Source: Acanthococcus lagerstroemiae
Taxonomy: Eukaryota > Arthropoda > Insecta > Hemiptera > Eriococcidae
DNA length: 64,000 bases
Assembly: GCA_031841125.1 (NCBI GenBank)
Contig: CM063111.1
Coordinates: forward strand, 45,086,955-45,150,954
Direction of reading: 5' to 3'
The notes below the pieces were generated by a model that was not told where the DNA came from, ran no database searches, and saw nothing but the letters and a program-made list of their open reading frames with translations. Shown here one piece after another: positions 47,251 through 58,870 of the stretch. The position numbers were made by a program, and so were the translations under genes. Numbering within the stretch: position 1 is the first letter of the stretch; each line of letters starts with the position of its first letter.

Positions 47251-50200
47251 TTGTTCATCAATTATCATCCTCTACTATCAATGAAAATGTCCCTTAGCAT
47301 ATAGGCTATCATCAATTATTTTATTATGTCGTTTATCATGTTTCATCATTTAAATGCTAAAGAAATATATCTAATGGGCGTGTTTTTCAGTGACATCACA
47401 GAGTGAGTTATGCATGATTACTGTTAGCAAAAATACCCATCTTGGTTCCAACAAAAACGTATCGGCTCCCCTAAGAAAAACATACTGAGCAAAGATCAAT
47501 ATATGTTACTACCTGAGAATAAGAAATTTGTTATAAACCAGAGGCTTATTAGCAAATGCTCAGAACCTTCAGGATTAAAAATATGTGCCTTTTGGTTTCC
47601 AACTAAGTATTTATTCTCAGGTAGTAACATATTGATCTATACTCTGTGTGTTTTTCTTAAGGGAGTCAATACGTTCATTGGAACCAAGATGGGTATTTTT
47701 GCTAACAGTAACTCACTCTGTGACATCACGGGAAGCCTGATAAGCGCATTTGTGACATTAAAGAAAACGCATCCATTCAGACTTCCCAGGTTGCTGGCGC
47801 TCTCCTCCCTTTCCGCATTCAAGGAAGTGTTGGCAGTGTACATATGTGTGAGTGATTACATATGATTTACCCTAAGCGTGTAACTATCATTAAGTTGATT
47901 AGAAATCCACTTTCAAAGAAAATTTGTCCTAAATTTAACTGCATCGTCACCAAAAAACTGAATTATAATCAGTTCTACCGGTAGAATAAGTTTTACTCAC
48001 TTTTTTACCCTCCTGAAGGTAGTATTTTTTCTATTTGAAAGTATACAACATGATCACTCACTCATTTTCACCCAGAGAAGGGCGTTGCTCTTGAAGAGCA
48101 AGTTGTTCACTTGCTTTGTTCACTATTTGGTAAACGTAGTTCTGAACTAGTTCATCTCCCCCAAAAAAGAACAAGAACAAGAACTAGTTCAGGATTTTTG
48201 GACCTGATCAACTTGTTCATTCTTTGTTCATCTATTTTTTTGTAATTTTATTTTTTTGGCTTCTTCTTGTATATGTAACCTATCTTCACTTTCCAGACTA
48301 GTTTCAACTTTCATAATGGTTTCAGAGTTACAATTATTAATAACATTATCGAATTTTTATTTGATGTTTAAATTTTAATCAATAATCTCATATGATTTCA
48401 ATAGGGATTAAAAAAATTGTTTGGGTAATAGCCTAGTTTTCAGTTGTAAGCTATTACTCAGAAAAAATTTTTGTTGGCAATTTTTTTGTTCAAAAACTCT
48501 ATTTTTAAATGAGAAAGACCAAGAGCCTAGGTTCTTTTTAATGAACAAACGATGAACTAGATTAGTCGGAAGACCAAGTGAACAAGAGCAAGAACTAGTT
48601 CACTAATAATGGAAAAGAACAAGAGCAAGAGTAAGTTCATTAAAAAAATAGTGAACAACGCCCATCTCTGTTTTCACTCGCTAACAACCGCGCTAAGGTG
48701 CTATAGGTACCCCAGATGTGGACATCCACCATTTTGGACCCTACGCTCCGCATAGTCGGATTTGGTATCCGCAGGCACTGTAGGATCCAAAATGGCGGAT
48801 GTCCGCACCTGGGGTATAGTACCTTACCCGCGCAAGTAATTTTGCAGCGCACTCGAGTGCAGGTTTAAATCCCAATCGGGCTGTTCAAAGCGGTGGCGCG
48901 CTGTTGTTGTTTACCTTGCAGGGTTGCAAAAAAAAAAAAAAAGTTTTTTTTTAAACCAACAAACAAACTTTTTTTTTTGTTTAAAACTGTTTTTTTTTCG
49001 TTTAAAACGCGAAATATGACAGTTCAAAATTAGGGTGTTTAAAACTGTTTAAAACACATTTAAAACGTGTTTTAAACTGTTTAAAACCAAAAAAATTGAA
49101 TACAATTCATATATTTTTTTCTTGGCTTTTTACTTTTTTTCGCCTGTTATGCACAAGAGTGGTATACTAAATTGGGACTGATAATGTACCATTAAATTAA
49201 TGATAAGTTTTTCTGAAAAACTCAATTTCTCTTTCATGTTTTTACTTTTATAAAAGATAAGGTAAAAATAAGTTCCTGTGATGTGTATTGTGTTCGGTTG
49301 TATTGATTAAATACAAGATTTGTGATTCAATGAGACATTTATTTCAAATTTTCAACTTCTCTAAAAAAAACTAAAATCAAACAAAAAGCGTGTTTAAAAC
49401 AAAACAAAAAAATAGAGGCAAAAAATACAACGTTTTGAACAAAAAATCGTTTGGTTTAAAACATGTTTTTGTTTTTCCTGGTGTTTAAAATATGTTTTAA
49501 ACATAACAATTCTGTATACCTTGTAATCTGATAAATTCTTCTAAAATGTGTAGGGTTTCAGTATAGTTCCTTTTTTACCGCATGCCTAAAATATTGTAGA
49601 GGGCGACTCTTTTGCGCTGACAGTCCCAATTGGTAAGTTTGGTATTATAACCAGGCATGGTTACCAAATCAAACCAGAATACCAATACCGGTAATACCGG
49701 GATGTTTTATTACTAAAATACCAAAACCAAATCATATAAAATGTAGCATTGAATACTAATATCAGATTACCGGTTAAATACTTTTTGTGATCTTCTAATA
49801 CCAAAACCAATTGAAAATTAATAGATTAAAATTCGAATGAAAACTAAAACCAAAAGATCCAAAGTGGTTTTCATTTGGTTTCCCTAATTTCTTCTATGTT
49901 CAATGTTCCTACTATAGGTCTTGTTTAAAACCAGTATCTTAATCCAAAAAGGATCCCCTCCACTAATGCACCAATCAGTAGTATCCAGCTGACCTGTAAG
50001 TTTCAACTGCATAATATCATCTTATACTTAAGACAACTGGTAAAAACTTGTGAAGCAAAAGCTAAGCCCAAAAACTATTCGCTTCGCATCCCTGCCATCA
50101 GTGAAAGAATTGAGATACAGCGCTATCTATGGGGTAATGGGAACATGTGTACTGTTATCACAGGAGTCTCTACAATACATCTATGCAGTTCCCGTTTGTA

Positions 50201-51680
50201 ATCCGCCATGTCACCTCTGATTGTTATCAGTTATCAGTGAGAGTTCTGGAACTGGAGGTGCGCGGCTGTTTTAAATTTTATGTAGTTTTGTGAAACTTAA
50301 AAATGGTTTGTTCGGCAAGTAAAATGTGGAGTGGTTATAATATTTTCAGCCTCTGAAACCGAGAATTCTGTGCGCTTTCCAACCAGGTAATCAACAATTC
50401 CACATTATGCGCGAGACTACTTTATCATTATAATATTTTTCCAAGATTCAAAGGTATCTGGAAGTATAGTATGTACCAGCCTCTTCATAATTATAAGTAC
50501 GCACTTGGAAAATACACGCTAAACGTTCTGTTTCACAGTGCTTTAAGATGGAAATCCAAAGAAAGTCTGTGTTCTCACCAAGTAATTTTAAGGGCATAAA
50601 GAGATAAGCAAAGAAGGATGATAGTATTGTTTGTATAGAAACCTCTTCTTCCAGTCAGAAGTAAAGAATTTTGGATACAATGAAGGATTTGCAATCTGTA
50701 TGTCCATGCACAGTGTACTGAGTACATGAGTGTTGGTTTTTATATTTGTGACAACTGTCAGTGTTCTGTGTGCAAAGAAAGTAAAGTGAAAAAGTGATTT
50801 TACAAAAACTCAAGTGCCAGTTCCATTATTCATACTATAATTTGACTGGAAATTAAGCTGCTGACTTTGATAAATTGTATTTTTAAACTGATTTCATCCA
50901 AAATAATTTTTTTTTAAATGTTAACTTGACAATATTCATTCAGTTTTCTGTGTTTCTAGTTCTTGCTTACAGTTATGTGTTTAAAAATAAGAGAATGCGT
51001 ACTAATAAGTTAGATGAGTGGTGCGTGCTCCCCGGACACCATATGCGTACTATCAAGACAGGGGGAACTATCAGTATACATCTTCTAACATCTTCTACAA
51101 TTATAAATTTCTTAAACCAATGTCGGGGGTAAATAGACAAGTAGGACTGTATAGTTATGTAGAGGATTGTTGGTAGTACATACTCGTACATACAGTGTGT
51201 TTTTCAATACTTATTCAGCATTTGCCTTCTAGTAATAGCAGTTTCAACCCAAAGGGCATATATATTGTTAAGCACCTTTACCTCAAAGAATTTGTTAGCA
51301 ATCAATGGTTGAAATAACAATTGTACCCTTATTTTTTTGCTTCAATGTTGGCAGATAAACTGATAATGTGAGTCAAAATATAAAGCAAAAGTATTACTTT
51401 ACTTACTCAAATTAATGTAATTTAACGTTGATGGAATACCAGGCTTTCTCCTAGGAATGGTAACAAACACTTTATCACCCCATACCTCGACACCAAAAGG
51501 AATATTATTTTCTTGAATGAAGTCACGCGACTTGAGAGCTTCCTTTCTTGTTTGCTCGCTGTAGAATTTGAAGTCGATTGATTTCCATCGAAATTTTTCT
51601 TCCATACTTGTGGTAGTTGATCCATTACATAACTTAGTACAAAGTATTGCAAGCACAACACAAAGAAAGTTTGTTTCCAT
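45649..51680 (-). CDS. Yellow/MRJP family secreted protein, gene A (two exons)
   Basis: Coding exons (minus) are 51680-51407 and 46631-45649, with a 4.8-kb intron joining in phase (TTGA|GTAAGT to GCAG|ATTCA). The product is 418 residues. Residues 1-20 (METNFLCVVLAILCTKLCNG) are a signal peptide. EKFRWKSIDFKF and FGVEVWGDKVFVTIPRRKPG are classic Yellow N-terminal motifs. Exon 2 gives NPYPNW, then VDICDRLWTIDTG, NIIVDV, FNPDP, LEFQWDDGIFGVGLG, APTFQAASSAYDEQTGVLFYTLVNKNAIGCWN and SNRLPIALYG, the MRJP (major royal jelly) domain. Insect Yellow proteins act outside the cell in pigmentation, cuticle and behaviour; the role of this member is unknown. The intron holds five or more MITEs. Its closest relative is gene B upstream. 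Confidence 0.92.
46666..46846. mobile_element. hAT-like MITE in the intron of Yellow gene A
   Basis: The ends CAGCAGCGTAGCCAGG and CCGGCTACGCCACTG belong to the CAGTGGCGTAGCC family. The flanks AGAATACG (46658-46665) and AAAATGCG (46847-46854) each differ by one base from AGAATGCG, found uninterrupted at the matching place in gene B near 58490. That empty site supports the insertion and dates it after the gene duplication. Confidence 0.85.
47399..47720. mobile_element. Foldback hAT-like MITE (CAGAGTGAGTTA termini)
   Basis: Long arms of well over 100 bp are inverted: CAGAGTGAGTTATGCATG at left, TAACTCACTCTG at right. Inner blocks include CCCATCTTGGTTCC / GGAACCAAGATGGG and GTTACTACCTGAGAATAA / TTATTCTCAGGTAGTAAC. 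A perfect 8-bp duplication, TGACATCA, flanks it (47391-47398 and 47721-47728). A half copy is at 7593-7654. Confidence 0.88.
48073..48670. mobile_element. hAT-like MITE, GAACTAGTTC family, copy 2
   Basis: The left end CAGAGAAGGGCGTTGCTC and the right end GAACAACGCCCATCTCTG are inverted. The flanks are TTTTCACC (48065-48072) and TTTTCACT (48671-48678). Both subterminal regions are runs of GAACTAGTTC, AAGAACAAGAACAAG and complements. The core (ATAATGGTTTCAGA, TTTGGGTAATAGCCTAG) matches the core of the copy at 13787-14250 in opposite orientation. Confidence 0.85.
48694..48826. mobile_element. Foldback MITE (TAAGGT...CCCCAG arms)
   Basis: TAAGGTGCTATAGGTACCCC at left and CTGGGGTATAGTACCTTA at right are inverted. 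The inversion continues through ATGTGGACATCCACCATTTTGG / CCAAAATGGCGGATGTCCGCAC in blocks. The loop is about 35 bp. No clear target duplication. Confidence 0.65.
48919..49515. mobile_element. hAT-like MITE, GTTTAAAAC family
   Basis: It starts CAGGGTTGCAAAAA and ends AACAATTCTGT. The flanks TTACCTTG (48911-48918) and ATACCTTG (49516-49523) agree at 7 of 8 positions. Both outer thirds are dominated by GTTTAAAAC, GTTTTAAAC and CGTTTAAAACG words. The middle is unrelated AT-rich DNA. Confidence 0.65.
49516..51406. other. Intronic/intergenic stretch with a TACCAAAACC repeat patch
   Basis: Between 49650 and 49880 the words GGTAATACCGG, AATACCAAAACCAAAT and GGTTTTCATTTGG recur and are partly self-complementary, suggesting another decayed MITE starting near AACCAGGCATGGTTACC. 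No gene model could be supported, although a tiny exon pair near 50303-50386 is discussed among the findings. All of it lies in the intron of Yellow gene A. Confidence 0.4.
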
Positions 51681-54600
51681 TGTACTGTAGAACTTTTCAC
51701 TCTACAAACATGCTAAATTTACCACATTTACTGAGTATTTCTTGATGTGTGCATCAAAATGTAGATTGGTGTATCTTATTTTATTAAGTACACAGAACTG
51801 TAGCAAAAATTATTCCGAATATCACCAACAGTAGAGAACTAAGTAAACTAACTTGATAACTAGCACACTGTTGGTCAGTAGTAGTCAGTAGATATCTACA
51901 AGGATATATTTATTACAATCATGATCATATCTGCTACAAACAGGAAGGACTTGGGGAATTCCAGAAACTATACGCGCATGTAAGAATGTATAAAGTTATT
52001 TTTCTGAATCACATTAATTTCATTTTTTGATAAGATTTTCATACGGCTTCTAGTCGTCCCTTGCTCATGGTTTACATTGAAATGGCAGGCTTGTTAGAAT
52101 TTTGAACGAGAAAAAATCTTCAAGCTCGAGCAACTTGGGATTTGAAAATGCGTCGTTATCTTTATTTGAATTATAATTGGTTGGATTTATTTCGTATATG
52201 CCATTGAAAATGTCTCAGTAATGAAAACTGGTTCGAGTTATGATTATAATAAACTGATTAAGAACCCAAAATATACACTGTACTCGCTATACATTGTCGA
52301 TGCATACAACTACTAATCCTAATAGGTATATTTCATAAGTAGGCCAGGTATAGTTAAATTTGCCGTTTTGTGTTATTAATGCAGACCACATTAGAGGCTC
52401 TTAATGTTGCTCCTTTTCTTACTGCTAGTGAATTTCAGTTCGGGAGCAGACTGTGAATTTGCCTGTAGCAGAGCAGGGTGTCTGCCAACGCAGTCCTGAT
52501 TTCCAAACCATTGCAATTTGGTGGACCATAGCAGATGGGAATGTTGGTTGCACTCTGAATGTCACTTGTAACTTCACTATAGAATCATTGATGATCAAAA
52601 ACTTTAGTGTTTTTGTAATGTCTCTTATCGTGATTAATCTACCAAGTTGGGATCATGATTTTGGTACCTTTTCTTATTGATTTGTTGGATTTTGGAATCT
52701 GGTAATTTTTGTAGTACTGATGCGAGTTATGAATGTTGCTGACGGGTGTAATTAAGTGCATGGGTTCATGAGTATGACGTAATAAAAGCACAGGGTTCAG
52801 AACGTATTGTTTATTAGTAAACCAAGAAAATTTTTTGGACAAAAATTACTAAAATTCTAAATACCTATATGTTAAATGCTATACATCTATGAGTGTTTCC
52901 ACTGTATTTAGGTAGTCTGATAATTTTAGGACAAAAATACCAAATTCTAATAACTCTGATCTTCAGCGATTTCACACACTCTTCAATGGGATGTTTTATG
53001 TTGATATTTCAGTTTTTTCCACTTTTTTGTTATTGTTGTGTTGTTGGACGGTTAGAATTTATTTTTCTCCGGTGATGGGCCAGTTTCGCGGTTCATCTAG
53101 ACCATGGGCTTAAATCAGTTTGCTAAAGTGAGTTGGATGTAGGAACATTGAATTATTTAACGTCAGTCTTCGAAGTCTAAGTATGTATAGGGGAGTATAT
53201 TCTGGAAACAGAAAGCCGATGGGTAAAATTAATGTTAGGTGATTGAATTATGTTGGTACAACGAATTAGAAAGCGAATGAAAATAGAATGTATGACGGTA
53301 TTTAGTAAAAAAATATGTGCGAGCTATGAAAATAATAATCAGTTGTGCTCACTGTAACTTGTAGAGAAGGTGTAGGCTAAATGTAGCGTAAAATATTGTT
53401 TGTTCATGTACCCTGGAACTAAAAATTGCAATTATTAGAAGAACCATTCATAGGAGAAATCAGAAGGCAACTGCCGATTGGCGAACTAGGAAACACCGGG
53501 ATTTTGGAATGAATGATGTACCGGAAACAGTTTGCATAGGCTAGGTACATGCATTCAAAACAGTTGGTAAATCTTCAGGAACCATAATTCAGTGAACATT
53601 TGTTACCAGAATTATCTTTGTATAGATATCTCACCATCAATATAGGATTTGTGTGGAAAAAGTTCTGGTTTTAGGTAATTTGTAGTCATTGAGCATACTC
53701 GGAAATATAGGCATTGGTATTCATTTATTTGCTGATTATCTGGATGTTTTATTAATGAATTTAAAACCGTCAATGGAACGTTACTCATAGTTAATTGTAA
53801 AGAGGGGGGGGGCGTAGAAGAAAAAGCGCATCTATTATACGTACTTGGATACAAAAGTGTCCTTTGTTGTAATCGCAAGTGTAGGTGCCTACTTAACGCT
53901 GGTTAGTTTGTGTTTCTTTCAAGGGTGTAGATAAGGGGGGAGAGGGGGTCCTGGGATTCTGAACCCTGCCCATAGCAAGAATTTTTAGGAGTTATGTGAG
54001 GCAAATCATGGGGACGGGGTAAAAAGTAGGGCAGGACAGAAAAAACATTTGTCAGACCACCCCGCCCCCTATAGCGGAGCTCTCTACGCTCTTGGTTTCT
54101 TTGGGATAAATAGGTAATTAGAAATAATACTCCAAGGAAAAAGTAACGTATGCACCTTATTGAAAACTTGATTAATAATGATGCGTGTACTTTGTGACAA
54201 TGAATGACGTTTTTAGGGATTTATTTCATATTTTAATACATGAAACACATAACACATTTTCAAGTACAGTCAAACAATAACAACTGATTTCTGTTCTGTG
54301 TGTGCGTATGTTGATGGTTGGATAATAGTAGTTGGTCGCTAGGCGTGGATCGGGAACCTCACTGAAACGTACGGAAGTTTACAACAGGAAATGGTTTCAA
54401 CTCCCGTTGCGTTCAGTCCCAGTCTCCTGATCCATTCGCAATTTAACGCTTCATGTTCGTGTCATTCAGACTCAGACTCAGATGTTGATGTTTCCAAAAA
54501 TTCAATGAGATAATTAGAAGACCTGCTGAACATAGGTTCTAAAAACTAAAATTTTAGGGCATTTAAACATAGGGCAAAATTTGGTGCCCCCCCCCCTCCT

Positions 54601-54940
54601 GTCAAAGATCCGGAATTTTTTAAGCCTAAAACCTCAGAGTTCATACAAACTCATTCAGAAAGTACCCCCCCCCCCCACACACACACACACACACACACGG
54701 ACAGCTCTTATAGTTCATCTGCCAACATTGAACAAATGAAAACAAACCAACAGACAAAGAAACACTTTTTTAAGGATGGCGATATTTATTTTTTAAATAA
54801 AAATGATTTTAAAAAAAAACTAATTAACAAAAAATACGTACGCATGACCGAAAGTATTCCAAGCACTTAGGAAAAAATGTTAATTGTTTTTTAATGACAA
54901 TAAAATTTTTATATAAAAGGTATAGAAAAAATATTGAGAA
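51681..54940. other. Spacer between Yellow gene A exon 1 and the second duplication copy
   Basis: AT-rich sequence without a recognisable gene. It must contain the promoter of Yellow gene A. GC-rich patches near 53930-54100 look like remnants of the G-run MITEs seen elsewhere, but without definable ends. Confidence 0.4.
54664..54698. repeat. C run and (CA)n microsatellite
   Basis: A run of about eleven C residues passes directly into some twelve CA dinucleotides. It is likely to vary in length between individuals. Confidence 0.9.
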
Positions 54941-55210
54941 CAGCGGCGTAGCCTAGGGGGGGGGGGCGAAGGGGGCGAATGCCTCCCCAAGGCACCTGAA
55001 ATTGAATGTAAAATATGCAAAAATGAGCAAATTTTCGCATTTAAAACACATATTTTCGAAAAAATTTTGCTCGAGCAGTAATTTTACCTTTATTTTTCAT
55101 AAAATAGTCCTCTAATATCGGCAATTTTTAAAAAATACCTCAATTTTCGACTTTTTCTCCCTTGAAAATCTTACTCCCCCCTCCTTGGGAAAATCCTGGC
55201 TACGCCACTG
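54941..55210. mobile_element. hAT-like MITE (CAGCGGCGTAGCC termini)
   Basis: It starts CAGCGGCGTAGCCTAGG and ends AATCCTGGCTACGCCACTG, inverted repeats with the same G and C runs inside as the copy at 4933-5314. The flanks are ATTGAGAA (54933-54940) and ATTGATAA (55211-55218), 7 of 8 identical. Confidence 0.85.
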
Positions 55211-56577
55211 ATTGATAATATTAAAAAAAAAAAAAAAAAAACTGATAAAATTAAAAAATAACAAAGTTGGTTTTTAATTTGCAAAAAATTGAAATAAATT
55301 ACGAATATATTTGCTTTTTGTTTTTCTCGACGATTTGAGTGCTGCAAAAAAAAGTATCAACAATAGTGTAAAATTAAAAAACATGGAGGTTGTTTGATTT
55401 GAAATAAACAGGTAAATTAAACGAATTTTTTGATTTTGCTCTACAGCTTGAGAGCTGGAATAATAAATATGTCTGCAGGTTATTCCTGTTTTTTTTTGTA
55501 TATACCTAGGTAAAATTAATATGTTTAAATTAAAATTGAGCTTAAGTTGAAAATAATAATCGTTCATTGAATTCTTGTAAAATGAAATTACGAATGAGCA
55601 AAATTCAAAATTTTTTGCCGTTTCCGTTTCTACCTAATGTTTAAGATCTTTTGCAGTACCACAAAGGCAGGGGCTAGGCTGGAAATAGTATGTATCAAAA
55701 ATGATATAAGCGTCTCAAGAAATCGGAATCATGTGACTGAAGCTGTTTCATGTATATGCTACTTCACTAATTTTAACAGATCGCATACACCCCCCCCCCC
55801 GGCAGTATTAGGGTAGAGTTACCGTCAAAATGACATCAGAAATGAATTTAGAGACTACAACACCTTTTCTCAAGAGTTAAGATAATATAAATCCAGCAAA
55901 TTTCGCTCACATATAAATATGTATTTAGATGGAAGAAAAATGAACTGCCATGTTCAGTTACATATGTCGTTCCATTTGAAAATGTCACTCATTTTGGGAC
56001 ATAGAAAAATTGTAACATCTTTCTATGAAATTTTGCATACTTTATTTCTAACCCAAAATGAAATTTTTTAGCCTATCCAACCTCCAAATTCAAGATTTAA
56101 TTTTCATTCCACCTTGCTTTGCCCGGTATATGTTACAAACTACTTTATTTTTTATCCAAGCAGATTAACAGCGGACTTGTCCCATCTCAAAACAAAAGAC
56201 AAAACCTGTAAGTTTACTGGTTTATACTGAAAGGGGCTGTATATTTGTAACACACAAAGTAAACTTCTTCCAAAAGAGATTCTGCCCATGATAGATTTAT
56301 GTAGTATACTAGTTTGTTGTATTAAAATATATGACCTAGGTGCTCTTCTTTCTTACCTTCTTACGCAAAGCGTGGTAAAATCGTGAGCATGCAAATAATT
56401 TTTTATGCATATTCATAGTGTGTATCTACATGCCTATGTGGATATAGTATCTAATACAATAATAGGGTATTCGGTAATAAAAATTAAATACGTTCCAACA
56501 CTCTAGACGTATAGCATTTAATATATGTATATAATGATTGGGGTTTGGAAATAAAAATTAAATAGGTTCCAACACTT

Positions 56578-56804
56578 AGGGACGAAAATAAAAGGGATAC
56601 GGGGGGGGGGGAGCTTGCCCCTAAGCCTCTGCCGAAGTTGGGAAATTTTAGCAGATGGATTAAAAGTTGGGAAAATCCAACGAGTAAAAAGGTGTTTTTC
56701 TAGCCAATACAAACAAATTTTGATAGTTGGTAAATTCTGAGTTGAGTCAGTTGGGAATTTAACAATTTTTGCCGCTCCAGAACAAACTCTTCGCTACGTC
56801 CCTG
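56578..56804. mobile_element. hAT-like MITE (AGGGACG termini) in duplication copy 2
   Basis: It starts AGGGACGAAAATAAAAGG with a G run and ends CTTCGCTACGTCCCTG. CAACACTT lies on both sides (56570-56577 and 56806-56813). The matching place in duplication copy 1 (near 45160) has no such insert. Related pieces are at about 28854 and 21736. Confidence 0.7.
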
Positions 56805-57473
56805 CCAACACTTGTAAGAAGTATGAATAGTTCCAACACTTGTAAAAGGTATAATGTAAAATGTATGACCACAAACATACTAAATAAGATCAAGAAGCAA
56901 TTATATGTACATCATAATCAGTTTAAGAATATCAAGGCAGTGAGTACTACAAGGTGGTGAGGTGTAAGGGTTTGTCCATGCCTCGTTCATTGAAAAGTCT
57001 ATCCTCAGCAATATGGCAGTAGCCAGTTGGCAAATTGGGAAAATGAGGACTTGTTTTCTTTCTTTCTTAGGTTTTAATTTAAATCTTTTCCTATTTTAAA
57101 CGGTATGACTGCTAGTCACCTCCCCTCCTACAAGAGAAGACATTGCTAGCTATAGCTCTGACTACTTATCAACTGCAACAAGCAAAATGTTAAAAAATTA
57201 GATGCGTAAGTACCAAACTAAAATTAGTTCTCGAGTCTTATTATAATGAACATTTACTGTCTCTTGTACAGCCTTCCAGTACTTATAGTTTCCCCTCTAT
57301 AATAGTTACTAAATGTCATTCCCCCCTTCGAAACTATTGCTAAAAAACTCTTTCGACGTGTACCTTTGTCTTTTGAATTCGTCTTCTCAATTCATTCGAG
57401 CTAAAATACGCTTATGTCTAACCTTCTACAAAAAATTCTATTTGTATCTTTTAAATCACCAGGGTTACAACAG

Positions 57474-58456
57474 CTAAACTTTTTTCGACCAAAACAATCT
57501 ATTGTGTTCGCATAGCGTATTCTTGACCACTTTTCGCACAGACGTGGTCAAAATTCTGAATCTTATACCATCCGGCGGATCATCTCCCCCATATAATGCA
57601 ATTGGCAGTCTGTTACTAATAGCCCACAAATTTGACATTTTATCGATTTTCACGTCACTGGAGTATATCATTCGAACATCATCAGCAGCGGCAATATCAG
57701 AAACATTTTGACTATACGTATTATACTTCTTCGAATTCCAGCAACCTATGGCGTTTTTATTGACGAGGGTATAAAACAGTACGCCTGACTGTTCGTCATA
57801 CGCCGAAGATGCAGCCTGGAAGGTTGGAGCTCGTGAACCCAGCACTCGCAGTACATCCCTGTTATATCTGCTGTTTCCAGTTTTATTCTGCAATACTTGC
57901 GTGCTGATTGATAATTCTAGCAAACTGGACATAGCATGAATATACACATTCCTAAAACCTGAAGAGGTTCTCTCGCCCAGTGCTAAGCCGAAGATACCAT
58001 CATCCCACTGAAATTCCAAATCGCCGATTCTATACTCAGTCTGCATTGGATCGGGGTTGAAGTAAGGATGCTTAACTCGCCAAGAATCGTTGTGCTCTAA
58101 CGAGTACACGAGCAATGCGTTCGAACCAGGGTCTACAGCATAAGCGAATGTCTTCTCGCATGTGTTGCCAACATCCGCGATGATGTTCGTGTAGGACGAG
58201 TCGCAAACGTAGTCCTGGCGCTTAAGTATGTACTCGGTGATAAGGGTGCCATTTTTTAGGTTGAAAATTCGTATCCGTGGAGAGTGGATACGTTCACCAT
58301 TGCCTTCAAAGTCCACTACCGACCCGGTATCAATGGTCCACAGGCGATCGCAGATGTCCACGTTCACTCGATAGGTCGATACCAGAAATCTGGAAGCCAG
58401 TTTATTGGAATTCCAATCTGGATACGGTTTCAATAGCGGAGATACATCTTCTGAAT
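57474..58456 (-). CDS. Yellow/MRJP family protein, gene B (last exon; 5' exon not found)
   Basis: This exon is exactly as long (983 bp) and in the same phase as exon 2 of gene A, with the same acceptor context (TTGCAG|ATTCAGAAGATG). It encodes 326 residues of MRJP domain with YPDWNSNKLASRF, VDICDRLWTIDTG, LEFQWDDGIFGLALG and APTFQAASSAYDEQSGVLF. There is no stop or frameshift, so it looks functional. A signal-peptide exon like that of gene A must exist upstream. None was found up to the window end, so it may lie past 64000. The exon also stays open some 115 bp upstream of the acceptor, but that sequence is intronic by comparison with gene A. Confidence 0.88.
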
Positions 58457-58870
58457 CTGCAATATGAATCAGTAACTTAGAATGCGTATGATAAATTATG
58501 GGTATTAAAAAGGGGTAGATATGTCTCAGGAAAGCTAAGATGGTATATGATTCGTCTTTTATTGGTTGCAAGGCTGTAAACTGTAATTAATAGCGATTGG
58601 TTCCGGTTGCACTCATGAAAAGTCATGTATTTTATTCCTTCTGTATTCAGCCCTAAAAAAAAAGTGTTCAATTTGTTCTGCTCTTGTGATCTGCTCGTTA
58701 GCTTAGTATATAATCATGGGATGTGTTTCAGGGCTGTGAATTGAATCATCTTTGTTTGGTTCTGTTCACAGTTTGCTCTCAGGAATCACCAAAATCATTT
58801 CACTCATACGATTATTGTTCAGTTCAACAACACCCCACGTTACCGCTCGCCCTGTTTTTTGTTTTAATTC

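Larger units (their letters stand above)
55260..58870 (-). repeat. Segmental duplication, copy 2 (contains Yellow gene B main exon)
   Basis: Colinear with 44000-47250 on the same strand, including about 1.5 kb of 3' flank and 0.4 kb beyond the intron boundary. At the upstream end, CATTTCACTCATACGATTATTG matches copy 1 and similarity stops near 58860. The unit is therefore about 3.3-3.6 kb. The first exon of gene A (51407-51680) is not repeated at the matching distance. Confidence 0.85.

Noticed and set aside
58457..58571. N-terminal extension of Yellow gene B encoded upstream of the acceptor
   Set aside because: The frame stays open, but the same region in gene A is intron after a matching acceptor, and the extension has no Yellow motif or signal peptide.
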